From Limibacillus halophilus (GTDB lineage: Bacteria > Pseudomonadota > Alphaproteobacteria > Kiloniellales > CECT-8803), in NCBI RefSeq assembly GCF_014191775.1, contig NZ_JACHXA010000010.1:1-64000 (forward strand): a stretch of 64,000 nucleotides of DNA. Reading direction: 5' to 3'. Below are positions 37,088-45,643 of this stretch, one piece after another. Within the stretch, counting starts at the first letter, position 1; every line of letters begins with the position of its first letter. The notes below the pieces were generated by a model. The model had not been told where the DNA came from, ran no database searches, and was given only the letters and a program-made list of their open reading frames with translations. A program made the translations under genes and the position numbers.

Positions 37088-38353
37088 ATGCAAAAGGTTG
37101 AAGTCACGCGGTTGGATAATGGGCTCACGGTGGTTTCCGACGCCCGCCCCGATGTCGCCAGCGTCGCCATGGGTGTTTGGGTCAACGTCGGCACGCGCCA
37201 GGAACCCGCAAGGTTGAACGGTATCGCCCACATGCTCGAGCATATGGCCTTCAAGGGCACCGAGCGGCGCAGCGCCTTTGATATCGCCCGCGAGATCGAA
37301 GACGTGGGCGGCAGCCTCAACGCCTATACCAGCCGGGAATCGACCGCCTATCATGCCCAGGTACTGGCCGCCGACATGCCGCTTGCACTCGATATGCTTG
37401 CAGACATCCTGCAGCACTCCACTTTCGTCGGAGAGGAACTGGAGCGCGAACGCGGCGTGATCCTGCAGGAGCTGGGTCAGGCCGCCGACACGCCCGACGA
37501 CATCATCTTCGATCATTTCCAGGAAACCGCTTTTCCGAATCAGCCGCTGGGCCGCCCGGTTCTAGGCCGCCCGGAGGTCATTCGCGCCGTCACCGCCGAT
37601 GACCTGCGGGGCTACATGCAACAGCACTATCACGCCGGCAACATGGTCGTCAGCGCGGCGGGCCAGCTGACACACGATGACTTCGTAGAGCGCGTGGCAA
37701 CCGCTTTCGACTCGTTGCCGCAGGTTGGCGCCACGGAGCCCTTGGATAACGCCAGCTATCTCGGCGGCGAGTTCAGGGAAAACAAGAGCCTGGAGCAAGC
37801 CCACCTGGTATTGGGTTTTCCGGGCCTCTCGCGGCTGGATGACGATTATTACGCCGTCAATCTTTTGGCGACACTGCTGGGTGGCGGGATGTCGTCACGA
37901 CTGTTTCAGGAGGTGCGTGAGAAGCGCGGCCTTGTTTATTCGATCTTTGCCTTCCATTCGGCCTATAGCGACAAGGGGCTTTTCGGCATCTATGCCGGCA
38001 CCGGCGAGGAAGAAACAGCAGCACTGCTGCCTGTCATCTGCGATCAGCTCTCCGAAGTCTCCGTCACCTTGAGTGAAGAGGAGGTGGATCGCGCCAGGGC
38101 TCAGCTTCGCGCCTCAATACTCATGGGGCTGGAGAGTTCTGCCAGCCGCTGCGAGAACCAGGCCAAGCAACTATTGGCATTCGGTCGCGTACTCACCATC
38201 GAGGAGATCGAAGCCAAGCTTGCCGCAGTCGATGCGGCACAAATCAAGCGCCTCGCCGCCCGTCTGGCAGGTCTACCGCCCACCCTTGCCAGCATCGGCC
38301 CGCTGTCCAAGCTCGAAAGCTTCGACAGCCTGAGGTCGCGCCTCGTCGCCTAA
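37088..38353 (+). CDS. M16 (pitrilysin/MPP-like) zinc peptidase
   Basis: The 421-residue protein resembles the beta subunit of mitochondrial processing peptidase. The inverted zinc motif is His48-Met-Leu-Glu51-His52 (HMLEHMAFKGT). The Gly-rich loop LLGGGMSSRLFQEVREKRGLVYSI is intact in the second half. Single-chain bacterial M16B proteins act on peptides; the alphaproteobacterial form is considered the ancestor of MPP. It follows thrC by 13 bases. Confidence 0.94.
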   Translation: MQKVEVTRLDNGLTVVSDARPDVASVAMGVWVNVGTRQEPARLNGIAHMLEHMAFKGTERRSAFDIAREIEDVGGSLNAYTSRESTAYHAQVLAADMPLALDMLADILQHSTFVGEELERERGVILQELGQAADTPDDIIFDHFQETAFPNQPLGRPVLGRPEVIRAVTADDLRGYMQQHYHAGNMVVSAAGQLTHDDFVERVATAFDSLPQVGATEPLDNASYLGGEFRENKSLEQAHLVLGFPGLSRLDDDYYAVNLLATLLGGGMSSRLFQEVREKRGLVYSIFAFHSAYSDKGLFGIYAGTGEEETAALLPVICDQLSEVSVTLSEEEVDRARAQLRASILMGLESSASRCENQAKQLLAFGRVLTIEEIEAKLAAVDAAQIKRLAARLAGLPPTLASIGPLSKLESFDSLRSRLVA

Positions 38354-38367
38354 GGGACCGCAAGCCC

Positions 38368-38961
38368 ATGAGCCTTGGTTTCTTCCGCAAAGATGCCCTG
38401 GGCCTAAAACTGGGTTACGGCCGTGTCTACCTCAGGGCGCCAAGGGCGCGGGATTATCAGGCCTGGACGGCGCTCAGGGCCGAGAGCCGCGACTTTCTGG
38501 CACCCTGGGAGCCGACCTGGGCTCGCGATGCCCTATCGCGCAGCGCCTTCCGGCAGCGCTTGCGGCATAGCAACTCCGAAGCAAAGCATGACCTGGGTTA
38601 TGCCTTTTTCCTGTTTCGGCGTGACGACGACGCCTTGCTCGGCGGCGTTACGTTGCGCCACCTTCAGCGCGGCGTCGCGCAATCGGTGAATCTCGGCTAC
38701 TGGATCGGCGCGCGCCATGCCCGCCGGGGCTACATGACCGAGGGGTTGCGTGCCGCCAGTGACTTCGCCTTCGATCACTGCGGCCTGCATCGCATCGAGG
38801 CGGCTTGCCTGCCGGAGAACCGAGCCAGCAGCGGCCTACTCGAAAAACTGGGCTTTCAACGCGAAGGCTGCGCCCGCGCCTACCTGAGGATCAACGGCTC
38901 CTGGCACGACCACCTGCTCTATGCCCTGTTGCGCGACGACCCGCGCTGGCCAGACCTCTAA
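38368..38961 (+). CDS. GNAT N-acetyltransferase, RimJ/RimL type
   Basis: This 197-residue GNAT protein has the RimJ-type layout: VYLRAPRARDYQAWTALRAE at the start, NLGYWIGARHARRGYMTEGL for the acetyl-CoA loop, and HRIEAACLPENRASSGLLEKLGFQREG at the end of the fold. RimJ acetylates the N-terminus of ribosomal protein S5; the substrate here is not certain. It closes the thrC run; a weak hairpin (38987-39018) follows. Confidence 0.88.
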   Translation: MSLGFFRKDALGLKLGYGRVYLRAPRARDYQAWTALRAESRDFLAPWEPTWARDALSRSAFRQRLRHSNSEAKHDLGYAFFLFRRDDDALLGGVTLRHLQRGVAQSVNLGYWIGARHARRGYMTEGLRAASDFAFDHCGLHRIEAACLPENRASSGLLEKLGFQREGCARAYLRINGSWHDHLLYALLRDDPRWPDL

Positions 38962-39075
38962 CCCTCCCCGCAGCAACACTGTCGACCCGTCCTCTCTGCC
39001 CTGCTTTCGGGCGGGTGGTTGTTGATGTGACAAGTTAATACACTTTTCTTGTGGTTATGTTTGGGAATTGATGCT

Positions 39076-39486
39076 GTGAACCGACATGGGTTGACCATCG
39101 GAAAGATCGCGAAAGAGGTGGGAGTTGACCCCACCCTTCTTACCGCAATCATCTATACCGAGAATGCGCGTGGTTGGTACGGACTTCTTGGGGAGGCCGT
39201 TGGGCGATCAAAAACGATTCTCCCAATGAACATCAACCCGAAGAAGTGGTCAAAATACTTTGACGGCGACCCTTCAAAGGCCAGCGATCCCGAAGCCAAT
39301 ATCCGCGCTGGCGCGCAACTGTTGAAGGGTATTGCCGCTCGCGTTCCTGACGCGTAGGTTGCAAAAGTTGCTACTTTATGGAACTCTATGGCGAAAGAAG
39401 AGGTCAGCGCGTTTGGTGCGCGTGTGCGGAGGATTTATGAAGAAAAACCTTGGGCTCGAAGCGAGCTCGAACCTGACAGCCCCTGA
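39076..39486 (+). pseudogene. Lytic transglycosylase-like gene split by an in-frame amber codon
   Basis: One frame codes for a small lysozyme-fold protein but is cut by TAG at 39355-39357. The first part reads KIAKEVGVDPTLLTAIIYTE (with a likely catalytic Glu), NARGWYGLLGEAVG, and PEANIRAGAQLLKGIAARVP. After the TAG the same frame continues VAKVATLWNSMAKEEVSAFG, then RIYEEKPW, and stops at 39486. Both halves match one continuous domain (SLT-type, with the NxNPxxW and final ExPW features), so the stop is internal. A single base change (CAG to TAG) would explain it. The start could be the GTG at 39076 or a TTG at 39049. Lower GC than its neighbours hints at transfer. Amber readthrough is a less likely alternative. 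Confidence 0.7.
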
Positions 39487-39545
39487 TATTGAACCCCCTG
39501 ATTTTCGGGCCCTGACTTTCGAATGCTTGTGACGGGCGGGCGCGA

Positions 39546-39887
39546 ATGATCTGGCGAAAGCCGGTGGACCGGGCCTACCTCTTCGGAGGGGGGTTCATTT
39601 TTTGCTACCTTCTCGGTTGCGCCTTCACCTTGTTCTTGTTCTACGCAACGAATGGCGAGTTGGTGGCGGACATGTGCACAATCGTCTACTACGGAGAACC
39701 CTACGACCTCTCCATCCCGGGCGATAACCCCATATCGGGATTCTATTGCCAGTTGGACTTAGTTTTGTTTGCAGTTTTTAGCCTGGTCCATGCGGCCATA
39801 TTCTACTTCTTTTTCCTTCCCGCAGCGCTCTTGCTCTACCGACTGTGGATGGATTCCCGGCTTTCCCGCAACGCTGAAGACAGATGA
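39546..39887 (+). CDS. Hypothetical two-helix membrane protein
   Basis: This 113-residue protein has two membrane helices (about 11-34 and 70-100) joined by an acidic/Pro-rich loop with Cys44 and Cys68, which could form a disulfide outside the cytoplasm. The C-terminus is short and charged. I recognise no family. The ATG at 39546 lacks a good ribosome site. Its AT-richer, Phe/Tyr-rich make-up matches the accessory patch around it rather than the flanking housekeeping genes. Confidence 0.55.
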   Translation: MIWRKPVDRAYLFGGGFIFCYLLGCAFTLFLFYATNGELVADMCTIVYYGEPYDLSIPGDNPISGFYCQLDLVLFAVFSLVHAAIFYFFFLPAALLLYRLWMDSRLSRNAEDR

Positions 39888-40201
39888 GCCGGTCGCGGCT
39901 GCCCGTCCTAGTCCAACTCTCCCTCAGAATCCCGGGTTGATTCCGAGGGCTGCCAGTTTATGACGCCGTCGCCTTCGGACGAACCTTAGAATCAAGGTTC
40001 GGAAATATTCCAGCAGTCGGAGATCATCGCCCGGGGCGTGAAGGAGGGGGTTCGGGGTGCCGTTGAAGCCTTCGCCGAGGAGGCTGTCGAGCAAGGTATT
40101 CGCACGGTCCTGGAATAAAGCGCATCGCCATTTTGTATACGAGAAAAAATGATACAGAATACCACCTAGGCGGCAACCTCACGGGCGGCTAGGCTTGCCG
40201 C
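39888..40201. other. 314-base gap with ORF debris
   Basis: Between 39990 and 40118 an uninterrupted frame without a start codon reads GSEIFQQSEIIARGVKEGVR then GAVEAFAEEAVEQGIRTVLE and stops: a helix-rich Ala/Glu pattern that looks like the end of a lost gene. Further on, GCGGCAA (40170-40176) and TTGCCGC (40195-40201) form an inverted repeat ending right at the next start codon. Nothing else is recognised. Confidence 0.4.
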
Positions 40202-41200
40202 ATGATGAAATGGCGACGCTACCCGAAGAAGCTGCGGGCCTACCTGAAGAAACATAAACGGGCGCTGATCAGATCATCCCTTGCCGGGCTTCTAGCAGGC
40301 ATGCTTGCCACCGATGGCTTCGGGAAACTCCTCATCATCTGGTACCATCTCACCGACGATGGTTATGGAAGCTACCTGCCGCCCGACGAGATCGATCCGG
40401 CCCCGGTCGCGTCCTGGCCGCCAATCTTGGGGCCCGAGGTTTTCGGAGTGACGGAGACTTCTACCGTGGCAGGCGGGGCGCAGACGCTGCCCCGCCTGAC
40501 CCGCAGCGATCTCAAGCGCTTCTTCTTTCCCAAGGGCTTTGAAGACGACATCACCCTCTACTACCCGGAGCGCATTGGCCTCGTCACCCGGCGATTCGAT
40601 CGACGGCCGGTGGGGATTTGGGACGCGAGTAGCGATAGCGATGCGGACCTCGATGTGCTGAATTTCTACAACCGCATCCGCGAAGCGGTGCCAGCGCTGC
40701 CCGAAGCTTACTTGGCCCTTGGAGACGCCACACCGCCCGGAAACCCCGAAACAAATGCGGAGATCAGCGTCTATTCCGCCTTGAAGCAGTGGAAGCCAAA
40801 ACATCGCGTTGGCGTCTGGAGGCCCGATGGCGAGATCGGCAAACGCATGATCGCCCAGGGCTGCGGCGCCTATCCGGATTTCTACTTTACGGAGCGGGCC
40901 TGGACCGGAAAGGGCGCTATGTCGCCCGCTCAGAGATACCGGGTGCATCGAGGCCGCATCGGCATCTTCCATCGTCTGGGGGAGCCGACGGTGGAACACT
41001 GCCTCTTTCGCGCGCTGATGGTGACGCTGGGGCTGCACCCGACCGAGGCATTCTTCTTTAAAGAGGGCCCCGTAACCCCGGAGGAACAGGCCAAAGCCCT
41101 GGCCGCCCTCAAGCTCCTCTATCACCCGGCCATCACCCCCGGCCTGGACGAATGGACCTTCGTCCAAACACTCCTCAACAGAAACATGATCGATCCTTGA
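40202..41200 (+). CDS. Hypothetical protein with N-terminal anchor, distantly DUF2927-like
   Basis: The 332-residue protein begins with a strongly basic stretch (MMKWRRYPKKLRAYLKKHKR) and one hydrophobic segment (ALIRSSLAGLLAGMLATDGF), a signal-anchor pattern. The rest is a soluble domain. The late segment VEHCLFRALMVTLGLHP and LLYHPAITPGLDEW recall the conserved Cys-x2-(Q/E)-LGL and 'LYDPRLKPGM' parts of DUF2927 proteins (possible inactive or active metallopeptidases), but the match is by eye only. The start lacks a ribosome site and overlaps the arm of an inverted repeat. Function unknown. Confidence 0.6.
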   Translation: MMKWRRYPKKLRAYLKKHKRALIRSSLAGLLAGMLATDGFGKLLIIWYHLTDDGYGSYLPPDEIDPAPVASWPPILGPEVFGVTETSTVAGGAQTLPRLTRSDLKRFFFPKGFEDDITLYYPERIGLVTRRFDRRPVGIWDASSDSDADLDVLNFYNRIREAVPALPEAYLALGDATPPGNPETNAEISVYSALKQWKPKHRVGVWRPDGEIGKRMIAQGCGAYPDFYFTERAWTGKGAMSPAQRYRVHRGRIGIFHRLGEPTVEHCLFRALMVTLGLHPTEAFFFKEGPVTPEEQAKALAALKLLYHPAITPGLDEWTFVQTLLNRNMIDP

Positions 41201-41213
41201 TCGGCGGCGGTGC

Positions 41214-41951
41214 TTAGAGGGAGGTCAGATGGAAGTGCGGCCAGTCCTGGTGCAACGCCTCTGCCCCCAGCGCTTCCAAAATTTTGAGCCTCGCCTGCTC
41301 ATCACGAATGGTCGCTAGAATGTGGCCATCGAGATCATCGACAAAACCATGACGCGCGTGAACCAGAGCCAAAGCCTCGGCCTGGCTCATTTTTCTATGT
41401 GGCCGGTTTTCGCCCCATGACGCCGCCAATCCCACAGGAGCCCCGTCCTTTAACAGGCAGCCGTGATCTCCACGATATACAAAGGCTTCCGACAAGGCCG
41501 GCCCCTGCCCGTCAAACTGTCGTAAATCGACACCGCGCAGGCTGCCGTAGCTATAGAAGCCCTCGGTCCGGTGCATGAAAGCCAATTGTTCGGAATCGAG
41601 CCAATTGATGGCGACCACGACCCGACAGCCAGGAGCCGGACAGAGGGTTGAGGCAATCGCGCCGTAGCGCGTCACGTGGGCCGAATAGACGATGTCGTAA
41701 CCGTGCAACCATGCCAGCGTTACCGGAATTTCGGATTGACGGCCTGACAGGTTTCCGTACTTCCGTCGCAGCTGCGACGGCGCTCGGTTGGAGCCGTGAC
41801 CGATCACCGGCGTCCGCCCGACAAAATCGGCCTGGCTTATCGGAAAGGTACGCCCATCGCGATAAAGGTAGGATTCCGTCGGTGCTTCATAGGGGTATCC
41901 TTTGGCCAGCGCCAAAAGGTCTGCATCCAACTCCGGGAGTTTCCAGGGCAT
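41214..41951 (-). CDS. Hypothetical protein, possibly gamma-glutamylcyclotransferase-like
   Basis: This is a 245-residue soluble protein. The segments VIGHGSNRAPSQLRRKYG near residue 50 and HRTEGFYSYGSLRGVDLRQF in the middle are reminiscent of the Gly-Ser-x-x binding loop and the Glu-Gly-x-Tyr region of gamma-glutamylcyclotransferases. The match is weak and the function is not assigned. It is convergent with the DUF2927-like gene, 13 bases apart, and begins at the ATG at 41951. Confidence 0.55.
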   Translation of the reverse strand: MPWKLPELDADLLALAKGYPYEAPTESYLYRDGRTFPISQADFVGRTPVIGHGSNRAPSQLRRKYGNLSGRQSEIPVTLAWLHGYDIVYSAHVTRYGAIASTLCPAPGCRVVVAINWLDSEQLAFMHRTEGFYSYGSLRGVDLRQFDGQGPALSEAFVYRGDHGCLLKDGAPVGLAASWGENRPHRKMSQAEALALVHARHGFVDDLDGHILATIRDEQARLKILEALGAEALHQDWPHFHLTSL

Positions 41952-42088
41952 GATATCAACGGCTCATACGAAAGATCGGGCGACAGATCGAGCGAAAGAG
42001 CGGGGAACGGGCAGGCCTTCCTGTTGCGGCCATCGGCCGTCGATCTTTCGGGATAAAACCGCCAGGTGTGGTTCCGCCGGCCGCCCGA

Positions 42089-42301
42089 TCAATCCGTGCA
42101 ACGCGGCGGCACTTCAGGATCCATGCGCTCGATCCGATAGCGTTTGTGACAGTCATCGACCGTCATCCAAGCCAGCCGGGCCCATTCTTTTTCTGCTTCT
42201 TCGTACGTCTCGAAGGGTCCCGCCCAGTCTTCGCCGCCCGCTATCGCGCAGTCGAAGCGCGTGTCCTTGTATTCGCCGCCTACAACCCAGTACTTCTGCA
42301 T
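42089..42301 (-). CDS. DUF4170 domain protein
   Basis: The 70-residue protein is a clear DUF4170 member: MQKYWVVGGEYKDTRF, then GPFETYEEAEKEWARLAWMT and VDDCHKRYRI. This small single-domain family is widespread in alphaproteobacteria and has no known function. The ATG at 42301 is the only sensible start. Confidence 0.85.
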   Translation of the reverse strand: MQKYWVVGGEYKDTRFDCAIAGGEDWAGPFETYEEAEKEWARLAWMTVDDCHKRYRIERMDPEVPPRCTD

Positions 42302-42592
42302 CGTCGCCTTTGCCTCTTCGGCTTCGTTACGCCAAAGGTCTGCATGAGTATCTTAATTTGACCACGTAAGAGCCGCAACGAAAAGGATTTTTTACCTTTT
42401 GATATCTTCCCCACCGTATCAATCTACTAAGCTATCCTCGGAGAGGTTGCCCCCAATCCGACGGTTTTGTTTGCAAATCCGGCCTTTAGATACCCTAATT
42501 CCTGGCAGGGAATAATGCGGCATATAACCGCCGTCAAGCGGACTCTGCGGTCGCCAAGACCGCTCTATCCGCGTGAGAGAGGAGAGATACCT

Positions 42593-43543
42593 TTGACTGG
42601 TTTTGCACTTTTCGTAATTGCCTTTGTGGCGCTCGCCGTCATCATCGTGTTCATGGGCGTGAAGGCCGTCCCGCAGGGAATGGAGTTCACCGTCGAACGC
42701 TTCGGTCGGTACACGAACACCCTAAGACCCGGCTTGGCCCTTATCGTCCCCTTTGTTGACCGGATTGGGTCACGTATGAGCATGCGCGAGACCGTTCTCG
42801 ACGTGCCTTCCCAGGACGTCATTTCCCGTGACAACGCGGTTGTTGGCGTGGATGGCGTGGTCTTTTTCCAAATCATCGACGCGCCGAAGGCCGCTTATGA
42901 GGTGAACGATCTCGAGCGGGCGATTCTGAACTTATCCATGACCAATATTCGTACCGTCATGGGTTCGATGGATCTGGATGAGCTTCTATCGGAACGCGAC
43001 CAAATCAATGCTCGATTGCTGGCGATCGTCGATGAGGCGACCGCGCCGTGGGGCATCAAGGTCACACGAATCGAGATCAAGGACATCTCGCCGCCGGTCG
43101 ACCTTGTTACGGCCATGGCCAGGCAGATGAAGGCCGAACGCGAGAAACGTGCGGAGATTCTTGAGGCGGAAGGGAAGCGTCAGTCGGCGATCCTTCGTGC
43201 CGAAGGTGAGAAACAAGCGGCGATCCTGGCCGCCGAGGGTCGCCGGGAAGCGGCCTATCGCGACGCCGAGGCGCGTGAGCGCGAAGCCCAAGCCGAAGCC
43301 AAGGCGACCGAGGTCGTGTCGCAAGCCATCGCCGGCGGCAATGCTCAGGCCATCAACTACTTCCTCGGTCAGCGCTATCTGGAGGCCTTCGGCAAATTTG
43401 CCGATTCGCCCAACCAGAAGGTTTTCATGTTGCCTGTCGAAGCCTCCAACATCATCGGTGCGTTGGGCGGCATTGCCGAAATCACCAAGGAGGCTTTGGG
43501 CCGCGACCCAGAAGGCAAAAGCCCCTGGGCATCCAAAGATTGA
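42593..43543 (+). CDS. qmcA: SPFH/Band 7 membrane protein (QmcA-like, NfeD partner)
   Basis: Proteins of this slipin/stomatin group form ring-shaped scaffolds in the membrane. The 316 residues start with one membrane helix (FALFVIAFVALAVIIVFMGV), then the SPFH domain (VPQGMEFTVERFGRYTNTL; MRETVLDVPSQDVISRDN), then a long Ala/Glu coiled coil (about 200-270). Translation starts at the TTG at 42593, seven bases after AGAGGAGAG; earlier in-frame codons are not family-like. The next gene encodes NfeD, the standard partner. Confidence 0.92.
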   Translation: MTGFALFVIAFVALAVIIVFMGVKAVPQGMEFTVERFGRYTNTLRPGLALIVPFVDRIGSRMSMRETVLDVPSQDVISRDNAVVGVDGVVFFQIIDAPKAAYEVNDLERAILNLSMTNIRTVMGSMDLDELLSERDQINARLLAIVDEATAPWGIKVTRIEIKDISPPVDLVTAMARQMKAEREKRAEILEAEGKRQSAILRAEGEKQAAILAAEGRREAAYRDAEAREREAQAEAKATEVVSQAIAGGNAQAINYFLGQRYLEAFGKFADSPNQKVFMLPVEASNIIGALGGIAEITKEALGRDPEGKSPWASKD

Positions 43544-43558
43544 GGCGGGGAGCGGTCA

Positions 43559-44041
43559 ATGGAATTCCTGAGTAGTATCGAATTCTGGCACTGGTGGGTG
43601 CTGGCGCTTGTCCTGGGTGGCATCGAGATTTTCGCCCCTGGCTTCATTTTCATTTGGCTGGGCTTGGCGGCTGGTGCTGTCGGGCTTGTCCTGCTGCTTG
43701 CCCCGAACATGAGCTGGGAGCTGCAGCTGCTGCTTTTCGGACTCTTCTCGGTCGTGTCGGTCTTAATCTGGTGGCGCTTCGTCCGCGGCAGCGGCGAAGA
43801 CAGCGACCAACCCAGTCTCAATCGCCGCGCAAATCAGTACGTTGGGCGCACTGCGACATTGGATCAGCCGATCGTCAACGGTGTGGGCATGGTGCGCCTG
43901 GACGACAGCCGCTGGAAGGTGCTGGGGCCGGACCTGCCGCTTGGCACCGTCGTTCGGGTTATCGCGGCGGAAGGCGCGACGCTCCGGGTCGAAGCTCAAT
44001 CGGCGCAAGCAGCGGAGCCCGCAGCAGGGGGGAAAAACTGA
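43559..44041 (+). CDS. NfeD family protein
   Basis: The 160-residue short-form NfeD has two or three membrane helices (HWWVLALVLGGIEIFAPGFI and WELQLLLFGLFSVVSVLIWW) and a C-terminal OB-fold domain (VGRTATLDQPIVNGVGMVRL; DDSRWKV). It works with the adjacent SPFH protein. The long form's protease domain is absent. A 15-base gap separates the two genes. Confidence 0.92.
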   Translation: MEFLSSIEFWHWWVLALVLGGIEIFAPGFIFIWLGLAAGAVGLVLLLAPNMSWELQLLLFGLFSVVSVLIWWRFVRGSGEDSDQPSLNRRANQYVGRTATLDQPIVNGVGMVRLDDSRWKVLGPDLPLGTVVRVIAAEGATLRVEAQSAQAAEPAAGGKN

Positions 44042-44098
44042 CCCGGTCCGGCAGACGGGACTGGCGCCGCGCCGCTTCTGCGCTAGATTGAGTCCGCC

Positions 44099-45610
44099 AT
44101 GCCATACGAGTCCTTGAGAGATTTCATCGCCCGCCTGGAAGCTGCCGACAAGCTGCGCCGGGTTTCCCATCCCGTGTCTCCCATACTGGAGATGACCGAG
44201 ATACAAACGCGCCTGCTGGAAGAGCAAGGCCCGGCTGTGCTTTTCGAGAACGTGCAACGGCCCGATGGCGGCACCTACGACATGCCGGTCCTGGTAAATT
44301 TGTTCGGCACGGTCGAGCGAGTCGCCTGGGGCATGGACCGCGAACCGCAGCAGTTGCGAGAGGTGGGCGAAACCCTGGCTTTTCTTCGCCAGCCGGAACC
44401 GCCCGGCGGCCTGCGCGATGCCTTGAGCAAGCTGCCCCTTTTGAAAACCATTATGGCCATGCGCCCCAAGACAGTTGCCAAGGGTCCCGTGCAGGAGGTC
44501 GTGCTTGAAGGTGACGACGTCAACCTGGACGACCTGCCGATCCAGACCTGTTGGCCGGGCGAACCAGCACCGCTCATCACCTGGCCGCTCGTCGTCACGA
44601 AAGGTCCCGGCAAGCGCAAGGAAGACGATTTCAACCTCGGAATCTATCGCATGCAGAAGCTGGGCCGGAACAAAACCCTGATGCGCTGGCTTAAACATCG
44701 CGGCGGCGCGCAGCACCACGCCCGCTGGAAGGCCAGTGGTAAACGAGAGCCGCTACCGGCCGCCGTTGTCCTGGGCGCCGATCCCGGCACTATTCTGGCT
44801 GCGGTCACGCCGGTTCCCGACACCTTGTCGGAGTATCAATTTGCCGGTCTGCTACGCGGCAAGCGGGTTGAACTCGTCGATTGCAAGACGGTACCCCTGA
44901 AGGTTCCGGCGACTGCGGAGATCGTGCTGGAGGGTTACGTCAGCCTGGAGGACTACGGCGACGAGGGTCCTTACGGCGACCACACGGGCTACTACAACTC
45001 GGTCGAGCCCTTCCCGGTCTTCACCATTACCGCCGTCACCCGGCGTGAGAAACCCATCTACCTCTCGACCTACACCGGTCGACCGCCGGATGAACCCAGC
45101 GTGCTGGGTGAGGCCTTGAACGAGGTCTTCATACCTCTGCTCCAACAGCAATTCCCGGAGATCACGGATTTCTGGTTGCCGCCGGAAGGCTGCTCATACC
45201 GTATCGCCGTCATTTCGATGAAGAAGGCCTATCCCGGCCATGCCAAGCGGGTGATGATGGGCGCTTGGTCCTACCTACGCCAGTTCATGTACACGAAGTG
45301 GGTCATCGTGGTGGACGATACGGTAAACGCACGCGACTGGAAGGACGTCTGGTGGGCGGTCTCCACGAAGATGGACCCTGCCCGCGACATCACGATGCTG
45401 GAGCACACACCCATCGACTACCTGGATTTCGCCAGCCCGGAAAGCGGCCTCGGCTCGAAGATCGGCCTGGACGCCACCGACAAATGGTACCCGGAAACCA
45501 AACGCGAATGGGGTCATGTCATCCGTATGGACGACGACGTGGTCGACCGGGTATCGGCCATGTGGGACGACCTGGGCCTACCCGGGTCCGGAAAACCCAT
45601 CTGGAAATAA
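44099..45610 (+). CDS. ubiD: UbiD family decarboxylase
   Basis: UbiD uses prenylated FMN to decarboxylate 4-hydroxy-3-polyprenylbenzoate in ubiquinone synthesis. The 503 residues match the usual length; blocks include [18 protein letters not shown], the [20 protein letters not shown] and [11 protein letters not shown] region with active-site Arg/Glu, and a C-terminal [13 protein letters not shown]. No ubiX is in the window. As UbiD relatives act on other aromatic acids, the ubiquinone role is likely but not proven. Confidence 0.9.
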   Translation: MPYESLRDFIARLEAADKLRRVSHPVSPILEMTEIQTRLLEEQGPAVLFENVQRPDGGTYDMPVLVNLFGTVERVAWGMDREPQQLREVGETLAFLRQPEPPGGLRDALSKLPLLKTIMAMRPKTVAKGPVQEVVLEGDDVNLDDLPIQTCWPGEPAPLITWPLVVTKGPGKRKEDDFNLGIYRMQKLGRNKTLMRWLKHRGGAQHHARWKASGKREPLPAAVVLGADPGTILAAVTPVPDTLSEYQFAGLLRGKRVELVDCKTVPLKVPATAEIVLEGYVSLEDYGDEGPYGDHTGYYNSVEPFPVFTITAVTRREKPIYLSTYTGRPPDEPSVLGEALNEVFIPLLQQQFPEITDFWLPPEGCSYRIAVISMKKAYPGHAKRVMMGAWSYLRQFMYTKWVIVVDDTVNARDWKDVWWAVSTKMDPARDITMLEHTPIDYLDFASPESGLGSKIGLDATDKWYPETKREWGHVIRMDDDVVDRVSAMWDDLGLPGSGKPIWK

Positions 45611-45643
45611 GCCCGCAATTCAGTCAAGTAAAGGGCATTCAAA

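Noticed and set aside
38987-39018. Possible terminator after the GNAT gene (ACCCGTCC with GGGCGGGT)
   Set aside because: One G-U pair, a 16-base loop and no T-run; too weak to list as a terminator.
42399-42422. TTGATA/TATCAA inverted repeat before the SPFH gene
   Set aside because: Short AT-rich arms with a 12-base gap are expected by chance; no further support.
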